A DNA stretch of 64,000 nt, taken from the NCBI GenBank assembly GCA_963931615.1, contig OZ007032.1:2294001-2358000 (forward strand). The letters run 5' to 3'. A model generated the notes under the pieces. It was given only the letters and a program-made list of their open reading frames with translations, did no database searches and was not told where the DNA came from. Positions 8,870-18,062 of this stretch are shown here, one piece after another. The stretch is from Coprenecus sp902388455. GTDB taxonomy: Bacteria; Bacteroidota; Bacteroidia; Bacteroidales; UBA932. The position numbers and the translations under genes were made by a program. Numbering within the stretch: position 1 is the stretch's first letter; each line of letters begins with the position of its first letter.

Positions 8870-9841
8870 ATGAAAAAGATTCTTTTGATGCTTGCCCTCG
8901 CAGGCGGCGTTGCAAGTGCACATGCACAGTCGGCTGATACCACGGCCGTAAATGATTTGACCCTGAAGGCGGATATCTATCCGCAGCAGGAGGACGGCGA
9001 CCTCTATCACGGGCTGTCCAGAAAGCTCACCTTTGATCGGATGATTCCGCCTTACGGTCTGGAAGTGACGTATGACAAGACGACCCATATCATCTTTCCC
9101 TCGGCTGTCCGTTACGTGGATCTCGGTTCTCCGAATCTGATTGCGGGCAAGGCGGACGGTTCAGAGAATGTAATCAGGGTAAAGGCTACCAGAAAGAACT
9201 TCCGTGAGGAGACCAACATGTCGGTGATTACCGAAAGCGGAAGTTTCTACACCTTCAATGTGAAGTATGCCGATGAGCCTCTGCTGCTCAACATCGAGAT
9301 GGCCGATTTTGTTCATGACGGCAGCGAGGTGAACCGCCCGAACAATGCCCTTGACATCTACCTGAAGGAACTCGGCAGCGAGTCGCCCAAGCTGGTACAC
9401 CTTATATCCAAGGCCATCCACAAGGATAACAGACGTCATATCAAGCATATCGGGAGCAAGGCGTTCGGCATCCAGTACCTGCTGCGCGGACTCTATACCC
9501 ATAACGGGCTGCTTTATTTCCATACCCAGGTGAAGAACACGTCGAACGTGCCTTATGAGGTGGATTTCGTGACGTTCAAGATCGTAGACAAGAAGGTACT
9601 CAAGCGCACGGCCATCCAAGAGCAGGTGATATTTCCACTGCGTGCCTACAACTATGCCACGGCTGTCGCCGGAAAGAAGGATGAGCGTACTGTCTTTGTC
9701 TTTGACAAGTTCACCATTCCCGCCGACAAGATGCTGGTGGTGGAGATGCACGAGAAGAGCGGAGGCCGTCACCAGACCTTCACCGTGGAGAGTGAGGACA
9801 TCGTGAGAGCGAGGGTGATCAATGAACTTAAAGTGAAATGA
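8870..9841 (+). CDS. traN: conjugative transposon protein TraN (VirB9-like, DUF4138)
   Basis: 323 aa with a signal peptide ending near AHAQ (residue 20). The beta-rich mature protein, including HIIFPSAVRYVDLGS, is characteristic of DUF4138/TraN, the periplasmic to outer-membrane VirB9 counterpart. CCCATTAAA precedes the start by 11 bases. The TGA stop overlaps the traO ATG. Confidence 0.9.
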   Translation: MKKILLMLALAGGVASAHAQSADTTAVNDLTLKADIYPQQEDGDLYHGLSRKLTFDRMIPPYGLEVTYDKTTHIIFPSAVRYVDLGSPNLIAGKADGSENVIRVKATRKNFREETNMSVITESGSFYTFNVKYADEPLLLNIEMADFVHDGSEVNRPNNALDIYLKELGSESPKLVHLISKAIHKDNRRHIKHIGSKAFGIQYLLRGLYTHNGLLYFHTQVKNTSNVPYEVDFVTFKIVDKKVLKRTAIQEQVIFPLRAYNYATAVAGKKDERTVFVFDKFTIPADKMLVVEMHEKSGGRHQTFTVESEDIVRARVINELKVK

Positions 9842-10416
9842 CCATGAAGAAGTATCTGTTCCTTTTTGCCGTATGCGTATCGCTTGCCCTGTCATCGGGG
9901 CAGGCATACGCCCAGCGTTACCTTCCCGGAATGAAGGGTGTGGAACTCAGGGGAGGCTTTGCCGGAAACCTGAAATCACCGGTTGACTGGTACACGGGCT
10001 TTGCCCTTTCGGGATATACGAAAAGGGCCAACCATTGGGTGGCTGGTGTGGAATACCTGCTGAAGAACTACGGTTATCGCGGGACTTCCGTCCCACGGGC
10101 CCAGTTTACTGCGGAGGGTGGCTACTACTTGAAGTTCCTGTCCGACCCGGCGAAGATATTCTTCCTTTCTGTTGGCGGTTCCGCCCTGGTGGGATATGAG
10201 ACCTTGAACTGGGGAGAAAAGGTTCTGTATGACGGTTCCATGCTTTCCTACCGGGATGCCTTCGTCTATGGCGGAGCCCTGACGCTGGAGTTGGAAAGCT
10301 ATGTGACGGACCGTATCGTGCTGCTTGCCCATGTGCGCGAACGAGTGCTATGGGGCAGTTCTCTGGGAAAGTTCACGACACAGTTCGGGCTTGGAGTCCG
10401 TTTCATCATCAATTAG
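9838..10416 (+). CDS. traO: conjugative transposon protein TraO
   Basis: 192 aa with a signal peptide ending near AYAQ and alternating beta strands consistent with a small outer-membrane beta-barrel, as in TraO. The ATG at 9838 overlaps the traN stop; an ATG two codons later is possible. Role in the outer-membrane part of the conjugation apparatus follows from the family and position. Confidence 0.88.
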   Translation: MTMKKYLFLFAVCVSLALSSGQAYAQRYLPGMKGVELRGGFAGNLKSPVDWYTGFALSGYTKRANHWVAGVEYLLKNYGYRGTSVPRAQFTAEGGYYLKFLSDPAKIFFLSVGGSALVGYETLNWGEKVLYDGSMLSYRDAFVYGGALTLELESYVTDRIVLLAHVRERVLWGSSLGKFTTQFGLGVRFIIN

Positions 10417-10422
10417 ACGCCT

Positions 10423-11301
10423 ATGGATATAGAGATGATAAGAGGCATTCCCATTGAGGAATTCCTGTCCCGTCTGGGACAGGAGCCGGTCAGACGGCAT
10501 GGCGACGAATGCTGGTATCTCTCCCCGTGCCGTGAGGAAAGGACACCTTCGTTCCATGTGAACACCCGTAAGGGCGTATGGCATGACTTCGGCACCGGGC
10601 ATGGAGGCGACATCTTCACCCTTGCGGGGGAACTTTCAGGAAGCGACGGCTTCATGGCGCAGGCGAGGTTCATCGCCGGAGTATATGGAGGAACAGTCCC
10701 CGAATATGCCGGACAGAAAAGAGAAAAGGAAAGTGTCAGGACAGAAAAGCGCAAAGAGCCTTCCCGCTTCGAGGAGGTGGTTTGCGGTCCCTTGCGCTGT
10801 AATGCCCTGCTCGACTATCTGAAGGGACGCGGCATACCTGCGGAAATTGCCCGTGCAGAGTGCGAGGAAGTACGGTTCTGGCTGTACGGCAAGCGGTATT
10901 TCGCCGTCGGCTTCAGGAACATGGGCGGAGGCTATGAGCTGCGGACCAGGTTCATGAAATGGTGCCTGCCGCCCAAGGACATCTCCGTCATCCGCAACAG
11001 ATCGCTTACCTGCAACCTTTTTGAGGGCTTTATCGACTTTCTTTCATGGAAGGTACTCGGCATCAGCCGCGGTGAGGATTATCTGGTCCTCAATTCGGTG
11101 ACCCTGCTTGAACGTTCGTTCCCTTTTCTGGACAATTACGGGAGGATCCGGTGCTACCTGGACAATGACGATGCCGGAAAAAGGACACTGGCCGTCCTTC
11201 GGAAACGCTACGGTGACAGGATTGACGACTGTTCCGACCTGTATGCCGGATGCAAGGACCTGAACGAATATCTGGAAAGCAATTTTCCGCCTGAACAGTA
11301 A
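10423..11301 (+). CDS. traP: TraP-like DNA primase (CHC2 zinc finger and Toprim)
   Basis: 292 aa. The N-terminus has the CHC2 zinc-finger pattern (CWYLSPCREERTPSFHVN then WHDFGTGHGGDIF, about residues 27-65). The C-terminal half has Toprim motifs EGFID (about residue 201) and DNDDAG (about residue 247). Such primases prime second-strand synthesis on the transferred strand in the recipient. It lies six bases after traO, inside the tra operon. Confidence 0.85.
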   Translation: MDIEMIRGIPIEEFLSRLGQEPVRRHGDECWYLSPCREERTPSFHVNTRKGVWHDFGTGHGGDIFTLAGELSGSDGFMAQARFIAGVYGGTVPEYAGQKREKESVRTEKRKEPSRFEEVVCGPLRCNALLDYLKGRGIPAEIARAECEEVRFWLYGKRYFAVGFRNMGGGYELRTRFMKWCLPPKDISVIRNRSLTCNLFEGFIDFLSWKVLGISRGEDYLVLNSVTLLERSFPFLDNYGRIRCYLDNDDAGKRTLAVLRKRYGDRIDDCSDLYAGCKDLNEYLESNFPPEQ

Positions 11302-11327
11302 TTTTTTATAAACCGTTAAAACAAGAA

Positions 11328-11837
11328 ATGAATATGAAACCGATTATGAACAAGAAAGGGCTGTTTGCCCTTGTATGCGCCCTGATGGGCATGACCTTCA
11401 GTATATTGACCTCGTGCAGCGATGACCTTGACGTGCAGCAGTCCTATCCCTTTACTGTGGAGACGATGCCTGTACCCAAGCGTATCGTGAAAGGCGAGAC
11501 CGTGGAAATACGCTGTGAACTGAAACGGGAAGGACGGTTCTCCGACGCCCGCTATACCATCCGCTATTTCCAGCCGGACGGCGAAGGCAAACTGCGCATG
11601 GATGACGGGATGGTGCTGCTGCCCAACGACCGTTATCCTCTGGACAGGGAGGTGTTCCGTCTTTATTACACCTCAGAGTGTGAAGACCAGCAGAGTATCG
11701 ACATCTATTTTGAGGATAACAGCGAGCCGGCACAGCTTTTCCAACTGACCTTTGATTTCAACAACGAGACGGAGGACGAGGATACCGTGGTTACTTCCGG
11801 CGGCAAGGAACTGCCTGTCGTCATCGTATCACAATGA
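11328..11837 (+). CDS. traQ: conjugative transposon lipoprotein TraQ (DUF3872)
   Basis: 169 aa. The lipoprotein signal (SILTSC, lipobox cysteine near residue 27) is followed by an Ig-like beta domain beginning with PFTVETMPVPK, typical of TraQ/DUF3872. A CGTTAAA box precedes the gene. Probably anchored to the outer membrane as an accessory of the conjugation apparatus. Confidence 0.85.
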   Translation: MNMKPIMNKKGLFALVCALMGMTFSILTSCSDDLDVQQSYPFTVETMPVPKRIVKGETVEIRCELKREGRFSDARYTIRYFQPDGEGKLRMDDGMVLLPNDRYPLDREVFRLYYTSECEDQQSIDIYFEDNSEPAQLFQLTFDFNNETEDEDTVVTSGGKELPVVIVSQ

Positions 11838-11850
11838 ACCTGACCTGCCT

Positions 11851-12363
11851 ATGGGAATAAAAGCAAATTTGTTTGCGGCGTTTTTCGCCATCATCTGCTT
11901 CGGGAGCATACCGTTGCGGGCGGAGAATCCGGTAAAGGAAAAACAGGACAGGTTCAGCCTTGCGGTTGAGTGCATTAAGCGGTTCGAGGGCTGGCATGGA
12001 GAAAAAAGACACTGGCCTTATGTCGGGTACGGGCATAAGGCCCTTCCCGGGGAAAGGCTGACCAATGACATTACAAAAGAACAGGGGGATTCAATCCTGA
12101 GAGCGGATTTACGCAAGCTGTGCCGTATGTTCAGTTATCTGGGACGTGATTCATTGATTGCCGCTGTTTTGAGCTATAATGTGGGGGCATACCGTCTGAA
12201 AGGTTACGGCAAGATGCCCAAAAGCAAATTGTTGAAGAAGCTGGAGGCCGGAGACCGGAATATCTATAAGGAGTATGTTTCTTTCCGGTGTTACAAAGGC
12301 AAGGTAGTGCCGAGCATTGAACGGAGAAGGAAGGTGGAATATATGCTGCTCTTCGAAGAGTAA
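11851..12363 (+). CDS. tra-operon lysozyme (GH24-like)
   Basis: 170 aa from the ATG at 11851, chosen because it gives an N-terminal signal peptide (to about residue 24) and does not overlap traQ. The KRFEGWHG motif supplies the expected catalytic Glu46, followed by a GYGHK segment and NVGAYR, as in phage-type lysozymes. Conjugation lysozymes open peptidoglycan locally so the secretion channel can pass. It is the last gene of the tra operon. Confidence 0.85.
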   Translation: MGIKANLFAAFFAIICFGSIPLRAENPVKEKQDRFSLAVECIKRFEGWHGEKRHWPYVGYGHKALPGERLTNDITKEQGDSILRADLRKLCRMFSYLGRDSLIAAVLSYNVGAYRLKGYGKMPKSKLLKKLEAGDRNIYKEYVSFRCYKGKVVPSIERRRKVEYMLLFEE

Positions 12364-12367
12364 AAAA

Positions 12368-12413
12368 ACGAGGAAGAATCTTTCAGTCTTTTGACTGTCA
12401 GTTTCTTCCTCGT
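12368..12413. terminator. bidirectional terminator between tra operon and DUF1848 gene
   Basis: ACGAGGAAGAA (12368-12378) pairs perfectly with TTCTTCCTCGT (12403-12413). On the - strand the stem is followed by seven T, making a canonical intrinsic terminator for the leftward gene; on the + strand the T-run is poorer. It lies between convergent genes. Confidence 0.8.
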
Positions 12414-12421
12414 CTGTTGTT

Positions 12422-13486
12422 CTACTTTCCGGTTATCGTTTCCGCCATAGGGTTCTGCCGGTGCATTTCCCAGTTCATGATTGCCGATTTTTTGCTTGAA
12501 TTTGCATAGCAGTATTCGCAGAGATGAGGGCAGGTATTGTATTCCCCAATATCCTTGGCTGCCATACATCCGCATGAGGCACGTTGTCCCGGATCCTTTT
12601 TGTGATTGCTGACGAAGTATTTGTTGCCAGGTAGAAGCACAGCACCGTAAGGAAGGTCATTCATGTCGAAAAAGGCTGGAGACGGCATTTCCTGTATGGT
12701 GACTCCCAATGCAGACATCAGTTCCTTGTCTTTCCATGCCAGACGTGCTATCAGGTCACCGTCGATGCAGCGGTTATGGGATATCCTGTATTTGCCAAAA
12801 TCCAGATTTTCGCCGCAGGTAGCCAGCTCCAGATTCCATCCTCTGTTACGGTTCAGTACCGTCAGTTTTCCGGCAAGTTCCTCCATTTTTTCTTTATTCC
12901 ATTCATGATACGGGATTCCGCTGTCTGTCATGTTGGCCTTGACCTTTCTGTACGAGTCTATGTCTGCAAAACTGAAAACCAGCTTTTCCGTACAATTGTG
13001 TATCTCCGTTCCTACACGTTCGATCTTTTCAATCAGAGTATCCACGGATATGTTGTCTGTGAGTATCAGCGGATCGAACCGCCATATTACGGCTTCTTTA
13101 CCCAATATCTCAGAAAGGGTCCTGAATGTTTCAATACGTTCTGTCAGCGGAGGAACACCGGTTTCCAGTCCGTCTTCCTCATAATCATTCAAAGTGAACT
13201 GGATATAGCAACCGATACCTCTTTCTTTCAGGATCGGCAGATAAGGAAGAAGAGGTTTGGGATTTTTCGACCAGAACACTATGAATCTTGTATTCCGGTA
13301 AGAGATATAGCTCTTTTTTCCGTTGAACGGGTTGTTCCACACGGAATAGCCGGTTTCGAGCCGATGGAAGAACCAGTCCGCATAAAATGCCGGGATGTCC
13401 GTGCTGCGGCTTGCCGATATGATGTCGGGAGCCGGGACTTCCATCTTTCGGCCGTCTATGATGATATTTGCTTTTTTCCAAGTCAT
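12422..13486 (-). CDS. DUF1848 protein, radical-SAM-like
   Basis: 354 aa from the ATG at 13486; the longer frame to 13591 runs through a terminator hairpin. The N-terminal SASRSTDIPAFY and the central VIWRFDPLI are hallmarks of DUF1848. Near the C-terminus a cysteine cluster (CGC, then CPHLCEYCYAN) could bind an Fe-S cluster. The reaction is unknown. The gene has its own short leader and is bounded by terminators on both sides, so it is probably a separate transcription unit within the element. Confidence 0.8.
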   Translation of the reverse strand: MTWKKANIIIDGRKMEVPAPDIISASRSTDIPAFYADWFFHRLETGYSVWNNPFNGKKSYISYRNTRFIVFWSKNPKPLLPYLPILKERGIGCYIQFTLNDYEEDGLETGVPPLTERIETFRTLSEILGKEAVIWRFDPLILTDNISVDTLIEKIERVGTEIHNCTEKLVFSFADIDSYRKVKANMTDSGIPYHEWNKEKMEELAGKLTVLNRNRGWNLELATCGENLDFGKYRISHNRCIDGDLIARLAWKDKELMSALGVTIQEMPSPAFFDMNDLPYGAVLLPGNKYFVSNHKKDPGQRASCGCMAAKDIGEYNTCPHLCEYCYANSSKKSAIMNWEMHRQNPMAETITGK

Positions 13487-13508
13487 ATTGTTAAAATTAT
13501 ATAGTAAA

Positions 13509-13535
13509 GACAGGCGTCGGTTATGAACGCCTGTC
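13509..13535 (-). terminator. intrinsic terminator after the DUF3871 gene
   Basis: GACAGGCGT (13509-13517) pairs with ACGCCTGTC (13527-13535) across a 9-base loop. On the - strand it is followed by TTTACTATATAATTTT. It separates the DUF3871 gene from the DUF1848 gene. Confidence 0.7.
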
Positions 13536-13602
13536 CGGGTTGTTGATATGTCATTGGTTTGCTTGCGGCAAAAATAATATGAATATTTCATTCTGTAGCC
13601 GT

Positions 13603-14526
13603 TCAGCTTACCAGAACCGCATCCTGTATTTCCACCTCTGCTGGAAGACGGGAAAGCAGGAGTTCCGCCATTGCCCCATTCTGTGGAATCAGTGCCGGGA
13701 AATCCGTTCTGCCCGGCTTATATATCTCAGTCGCTACGTTATACAAGTCCCAAGCGGTGATTTGTCCCTTTTCGCGGACCAGTTTCAGCACCTCTTCCGT
13801 GAAGATGGAAATCTGGCTCTGGTTCAGCGGGTAGGTTTCCACGGAGGATGACAGGTTCCTGTCCGAACTGTCATGGGAGACGCGCAATGCTGTCAGCAGC
13901 CCGATATACATATACACTTCCTCCAGGGAGACAATTCTGCGTTTCAGCCGCTGAATCCTTGCGATGTCCTCGTTCATGTTCACCTCGAAGTTTGCCAGCC
14001 AACCGTCCACCGTTTCGAATACCCCTTCCGTTGTCACCTTGTTTTTTCCGTAATTGCAGATGCTCCTTTCCGGTGATAGGATACACTGGTTATGGCATAT
14101 CTTCACGCACGGGCCTATGGCCGCTTGTATGCCGTCCTGATGGTAGGCGACGACCAGCGTAGTCGTCAGCTCGTCCGTTTCCCAGTCCTTGATCCGGATG
14201 GTCGCGAAGATGCGTCGGAGGATGTGCGCTTCCACTGCTTTTTCACCAAGTGTCTGTTCCACCTGCGGGAGAATGCTTACTCCCGGCTGTGTCTTGTTCC
14301 TGTTCTGTGCCGCGAAGATTTCTTCCACCTCGTAATCGAGGTTGTACTTCTCGCAGATGTCCATCATACGCTGCAGGACCTGGTAGTGATAGATGCCCTG
14401 GACAGGCTTGCCGTAGATGTCATTTTCTTTGTAGGTACGCTGGAGAGTCTCGAAGTTCATTACTTCGATTCCGTTGTTCTGAAAATCAAACTGCTGTTGT
14501 TTTTCCAATACTGCCATTGCTTCCAT
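13603..14526 (-). CDS. DUF3871-like protein
   Basis: 307 aa, soluble. The VVAYHQDG, CVKICHNQC and NYGKNK segments resemble DUF3871 (a relative of the DUF932 phage/plasmid family) found in Bacteroides conjugative elements. Biochemical function unknown. It is second in the short leftward unit that starts below structured element copy 2. A second in-frame ATG three codons in (14517) is an alternative start. Confidence 0.65.
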   Translation of the reverse strand: MEAMAVLEKQQQFDFQNNGIEVMNFETLQRTYKENDIYGKPVQGIYHYQVLQRMMDICEKYNLDYEVEEIFAAQNRNKTQPGVSILPQVEQTLGEKAVEAHILRRIFATIRIKDWETDELTTTLVVAYHQDGIQAAIGPCVKICHNQCILSPERSICNYGKNKVTTEGVFETVDGWLANFEVNMNEDIARIQRLKRRIVSLEEVYMYIGLLTALRVSHDSSDRNLSSSVETYPLNQSQISIFTEEVLKLVREKGQITAWDLYNVATEIYKPGRTDFPALIPQNGAMAELLLSRLPAEVEIQDAVLVS

Positions 14527-14571
14527 AATCTTGAATTTTATAAAGTTAATACTATGATTGTCTATCTTTTT

Positions 14572-14862
14572 TCAGGTATGTATCTGCCATCCGTGGAACG
14601 GTTCAAGTGTCACGGCAAAAGACCGGTCCGGTATTCCGTGATAGAGCAGACCGCCTACGATGCCGATGCTTCCGTCGGGATAGCGTTGCGTGAAGCCGAA
14701 CGAGTACGGTGCATGGTCATAATAGAGCGAGATTTCGCTTGGATGGTCTGGATTCTCCTCCCATTTTTTCAGTCTATCCAGACAGTTCTGGAGTGATGTG
14801 TCACCGATGGATTCGGCGTAACGCTTTACATTCTGGAAATGTTCTTCATTCAGGATTTTCAT
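14572..14862 (-). CDS. DUF4120-like small protein
   Basis: 96 aa. MKILNEEHF, the SIGDTSLQNCLDRL helix and the final GFTQRYPDGS-type strands look like DUF4120, a small family of Bacteroides mobile elements. No catalytic motif is evident. It is the first leftward gene below structured element copy 2 (14910-15083), its start codon 48 bases from the outer stem. Confidence 0.65.
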   Translation of the reverse strand: MKILNEEHFQNVKRYAESIGDTSLQNCLDRLKKWEENPDHPSEISLYYDHAPYSFGFTQRYPDGSIGIVGGLLYHGIPDRSFAVTLEPFHGWQIHT

Positions 14863-14909
14863 GAGTCATTGTATTTTATCTGTTAAACACGTCCGGCTTC
14901 GGGAGCCGG

Positions 14910-15083
14910 TATTTTTTATTTTTCGCCTGCCTGACTGTCCCGTGACCGTACCCGCAAGGTTTGGCGAAAGAAAATACCGCAGCCACCGGCGAGGATGATT
15001 TTCTTTCAGCCAACCCCATAGGGGCCTGACCTTGTCCGGGTACGTTGGACACGGGACTACCTTTGCTGGAGGAAAATAAAATA
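14910..15083 (+). promoter_or_regulatory. structured element, copy 2 of 4
   Basis: This lies in the 334-base gap between divergent genes. Stems on the + strand: 14910-14915 and 14918-14924 with 15071-15083; 14937-14944 with 15050-15057 (8 bp); 14948-14954 with 15037-15043 and 14955-14960 with 15029-15034; 14966-14975 with 14998-15007 (10 bp). The core AATACCGCA, GCGAGGATG and the 3' TACCTTTG (15058-15065) are conserved. The outer stem has one G.T pair as read on the + strand. A CCGGCT-AGCCGG hairpin lies on its left flank (14892-14909). Confidence 0.8.
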
Positions 15084-15167
15084 TACAGGTTGTGTGTCGT
15101 TGTATTTTCTTGCAGCTATGTCGGTGAGAAACCCATTGATTTGTTCGTCTTTGACAAAGGAATGGTG

Positions 15168-15175
15168 TACTTTTG
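15168..15175 (+). promoter_or_regulatory. -7 promoter box for the 15197 gene
   Basis: TACTTTTG matches the Bacteroidetes TAnnTTTG box, 21 bases before the ATG at 15197. I see no well-spaced -33 TTTG. Confidence 0.45.
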
Positions 15176-15196
15176 CAAATCCTAATTTGAAAAATC

Positions 15197-15541
15197 ATGG
15201 AAGATTATATAAAGAAAGCTGCGGATGCTTTCCTTGTGGAGCGTCCGTATGGTATGCGTGTGGATTACAGTAAGCAGGGATACGTGCTGTTCAACCGTAA
15301 CCTCAATGTGTTGGGCAATGGGGAACATGCCCGCCTGGAGGAACTGCCTCTGGAAGAGTTTGATGTGGACGAGATTCCCTTGGAAGGAGAAATCATAAAG
15401 GAACATGCGGGTTTTACCGATGTGTTTTTCTATTCGGATTGTACCAATCCCTATGCAGGGTATGTGCTGGATCTGAAGAAGCTCAAGGTCTATAACCAGT
15501 TTATATATCCCTTGGCGATGGTACTGAACAGAAAGCTGTAA
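15197..15541 (+). CDS. hypothetical protein
   Basis: 114 aa, acidic and soluble, with no signal peptide and no motif I recognise. The C-terminal half (TDVFFYSDCTNPYAGYVLDLKK) looks strand-rich. It is the only rightward gene in the accessory half of the conjugative element, has its own -7 box, and faces the long leftward operon across a shared terminator. It could be a regulator or immunity-like protein, but nothing visible supports either. Confidence 0.6.
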   Translation: MEDYIKKAADAFLVERPYGMRVDYSKQGYVLFNRNLNVLGNGEHARLEELPLEEFDVDEIPLEGEIIKEHAGFTDVFFYSDCTNPYAGYVLDLKKLKVYNQFIYPLAMVLNRKL

Positions 15542-15553
15542 AATTCAGATAAT

Positions 15554-15588
15554 AGCGGTAACAGTTGCATAGGAGAGCTGTTACCGCT
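15554..15588. terminator. bidirectional terminator hairpin
   Basis: AGCGGTAACAG (15554-15564) pairs perfectly with CTGTTACCGCT (15578-15588), between two convergent genes. The flanking T-runs are weak on both strands. Confidence 0.65.
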
Positions 15589-15595
15589 TTGGATC

Positions 15596-16309
15596 TTATT
15601 TTCTGATTTCATTTCCGGCAAGAAATGCAAGATAGTCTGCCACAGCCTTATGGCACCCGGTAAAGTCGGGAGTACGGCGGCCTTTGTATTTTCGGAAACT
15701 GACGGTTCCGTTCCTGTCGATTGCTGTCACATGCCTGTTGAATGTCCCTTTGGTTCTGATATGGATGTCAAAGCCGTCCCTTCCGGTAATTTCAAGAAAC
15801 ATTTCTGCCGTTATTTTCTCACCGTCCAGGAATTTCCGCTTGTTCTCGTCAAGCAACTGTTGCCATCGGGTTTCTTTCTCCTTTCTTTCCAGTTCTTCTT
15901 TTCTTTTCCGTTCCAGTCGCTTTTCTTCCTGCTTTTTTGCATATTCCTCACGGGCCTGTACCAAAGGGGTGGAGTCAAGACCGAGTGCATTGAATACATG
16001 GACAGACAAGAGGGGAATGATTTTTCCATCCTCTACATCCTTCAGGGTGTTTTCAATCCAGTTCTTGCAATAGGTCGCCGCTTCTTCCCGGTGCCCCTCC
16101 TTGTCAAGTATTCTGCGTGAATACTGTCCACAGGAAAAATGGACATCACCTATCTTGCAGATTATATGGAAACTGTCTTCACTTTCGTTTCCGTATTCGT
16201 TTTTTCTTGCCAGCGAGATGAATACATTCTCCGCATACGGCTCAAGTTCCATGTATGGGGCAACGATGGTGTTGCCGTCAAACTTGTATTTCAATACTTT
16301 TGCTTTCAT
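15596..16309 (-). CDS. hypothetical protein with charged coiled coil
   Basis: 237 aa from the ATG at 16309, chosen because it avoids overlap with the upstream gene, which ends at 16314. Residues about 125-165 form a highly charged lysine/glutamate/arginine helix (KRLERKRKEELERKEKE), probably a coiled coil, between two globular parts. No family recognised. It is the last gene of the roughly 6.8-kb leftward operon that begins with the ArdA-like gene. Confidence 0.6.
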   Translation of the reverse strand: MKAKVLKYKFDGNTIVAPYMELEPYAENVFISLARKNEYGNESEDSFHIICKIGDVHFSCGQYSRRILDKEGHREEAATYCKNWIENTLKDVEDGKIIPLLSVHVFNALGLDSTPLVQAREEYAKKQEEKRLERKRKEELERKEKETRWQQLLDENKRKFLDGEKITAEMFLEITGRDGFDIHIRTKGTFNRHVTAIDRNGTVSFRKYKGRRTPDFTGCHKAVADYLAFLAGNEIRK

Positions 16310-16313
16310 GTTT

Positions 16314-17021
16314 CTATTCTGTTTTTCTGTCGGTAGATATTTCATCTATTATCTCATTCTCTTTTCTCTCACCTTTGAGGAAGGCAAGCAGCCGCCCGAA
16401 AAAGAACGGGGCTTGGTCTGTCCCCAGCTGTGAGCTTTCCCCGTTCCGGGTGGCGCATATTGCAAACCGTCCCAGTCCGAGACTGTCCTGTGGAGGTAGG
16501 ATATGGAATGACAGGTTTCCCGTACCGTTGATATGAAGCCCGCCACGGTAGGTGTAGAATGTCTTTGCGGTTCTTCTGTCCGTATCAATGTCCACCCGGC
16601 TGTAGCCTGTTTTTTCCAGGTGCTCAATTATTTCCCGGACGGATATTTCCATGTCTGTACAACAGTTCGTCCAGTCCATGTTTGCCAGCACCGCCTCATA
16701 ACGGTCATAAACCGTGTTGAACTGCTTCTGATATTCTTCAAGAAAATTTCCTTCGTCATCGCACATATCTTCAAGCGCAATGCCGCTTCTTTTCACGAGG
16801 GCGATATCCGCCAGTCCGCATACCGTTTCGATAAGCAGCGACCGTTCCATATCCCCGTTTTTCCCTATCCCGAATATTTTCATCCGGCAATACCGGAACA
16901 TGGCAACCCGTGTCGACATGTCAAGGTCTTTCCATACATTGATATTTTCCTGTACATATAGCTTTTTTCTGATTTCTTCCGGCAACGAGTACCACCATTT
17001 GTTCAAATTTTCCGTATCCAT
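16314..17021 (-). CDS. hypothetical protein
   Basis: 235 aa from the ATG at 17021; a longer frame would overlap the DnaJ-domain gene. Soluble, helical N-terminus (NKWWYSLPEEIRKKLY) and a beta-rich C-terminus with GGLHINGTGNLSF. No catalytic motif seen. It lies 4 bases before the next gene and 10 after the previous one, so it is cotranscribed with the ArdA-led operon. Confidence 0.6.
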   Translation of the reverse strand: MDTENLNKWWYSLPEEIRKKLYVQENINVWKDLDMSTRVAMFRYCRMKIFGIGKNGDMERSLLIETVCGLADIALVKRSGIALEDMCDDEGNFLEEYQKQFNTVYDRYEAVLANMDWTNCCTDMEISVREIIEHLEKTGYSRVDIDTDRRTAKTFYTYRGGLHINGTGNLSFHILPPQDSLGLGRFAICATRNGESSQLGTDQAPFFFGRLLAFLKGERKENEIIDEISTDRKTE

Positions 17022-17031
17022 AAATTTTGAT

Positions 17032-18051
17032 TTAAGTTGTTTTAAAATTCCGCCTTGATTGCCATGTGCGGTATGCAGTGGCATATTCCTGCCTTTCCCG
17101 TTCCAGATTGCTTTCCGTTTCCGGGGTATATCCGAGCAGGCGTATGTATCCGCCGTTGCAGCCTGTCAGTTCGCAGCGCATTCCGGCTGCCTCCAGTTTC
17201 CCGATGCGTTTCTGTGCCGTCTTCGCACTCGAATATTCCTTGGGCCAGAAATAATGTTCGCCCTGTGAGCCGTAAAAGTCCTCTCCAAGTATCATTTCCC
17301 CGATATGTCTTCGGTTCTCGATGAAGCCGAACCGGGCCTTGCCCAGTGCCTGACGTATAGCCTTGTGTGCCGCTCCTTCGGGATGTCTGAAAGCTTCAGG
17401 ATTGTCTTTTCCCGTAATTTTCGGCAGTTCCATCCGGTACGGCTGTCTGTAGCTGCCGATTCCGAGCGTGAGATAGAAGTTGGTGTGGAAATAGTCGGTC
17501 ATGGGGTCGCTTTCATCGAAATTGTATGACATCACAAAATCCCTGACGTTTGTCATCACGTCCTTGGCCCGGTCGGTCAGACTGTCTGATGTCTGGATGT
17601 TGTAGTGGTTGATGTATCCCTGTATTTTTCCTGACTCTTTGGTGAAAGCCTCGAAGTCTGCTTTCATCAGCCGGATAAGGATTGAATTGTATCCGTCCCT
17701 GCGGACCGAGAAGGTATATCTCGGGTAGGTTTCCTTGAGCCATGCCCTGACCAGTTCCGTGATCTCCGGTGCGGACTGTCCGGTATAGTTGTGTCCTTTC
17801 CAGCGGTATTCATTGTACACATATTCGGTGTATTCCTTTGCGGTGGCACCCTGAAAGTCGTGTTCGTAGCCTGTTGGAGCTGTGGAAACGCAGGGCTTGT
17901 CTTTCCAGACCTCGAACAATTTTCCGAATTCGGTGTTCACCTGCTGCATGAGGGCAGTGTCACCACCCTTGTCCGGGTGGTGAAGCATTGCCAGACGGCG
18001 GTATTCCTTTTTCAGGTCCGCCAGAGAGTGTATGTTTTGAAAATAAGTCAT
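17032..18051 (-). CDS. DnaJ-domain protein with large-polyvalent-protein-type domain
   Basis: 339 aa. The N-terminal J domain includes YRRLAMLHHPDKGG with the diagnostic HPD (residues 25-27), normally used to stimulate Hsp70. The middle resembles a large polyvalent protein associated domain (LPD29-like: EYTEYVYNEYRW through IRLMKADFEAF). Such domains occur in proteins that conjugative elements and phages send or express early in new hosts. Whether it recruits host DnaK is inference. It is part of the long leftward accessory operon. Confidence 0.7.
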   Translation of the reverse strand: MTYFQNIHSLADLKKEYRRLAMLHHPDKGGDTALMQQVNTEFGKLFEVWKDKPCVSTAPTGYEHDFQGATAKEYTEYVYNEYRWKGHNYTGQSAPEITELVRAWLKETYPRYTFSVRRDGYNSILIRLMKADFEAFTKESGKIQGYINHYNIQTSDSLTDRAKDVMTNVRDFVMSYNFDESDPMTDYFHTNFYLTLGIGSYRQPYRMELPKITGKDNPEAFRHPEGAAHKAIRQALGKARFGFIENRRHIGEMILGEDFYGSQGEHYFWPKEYSSAKTAQKRIGKLEAAGMRCELTGCNGGYIRLLGYTPETESNLERERQEYATAYRTWQSRRNFKTT

Positions 18052-18062
18052 GTCTGTATCCG

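Noticed and set aside
12776..13504. 242-codon open frame on the + strand
   Set aside because: Antisense to the DUF1848 gene, which has family motifs.
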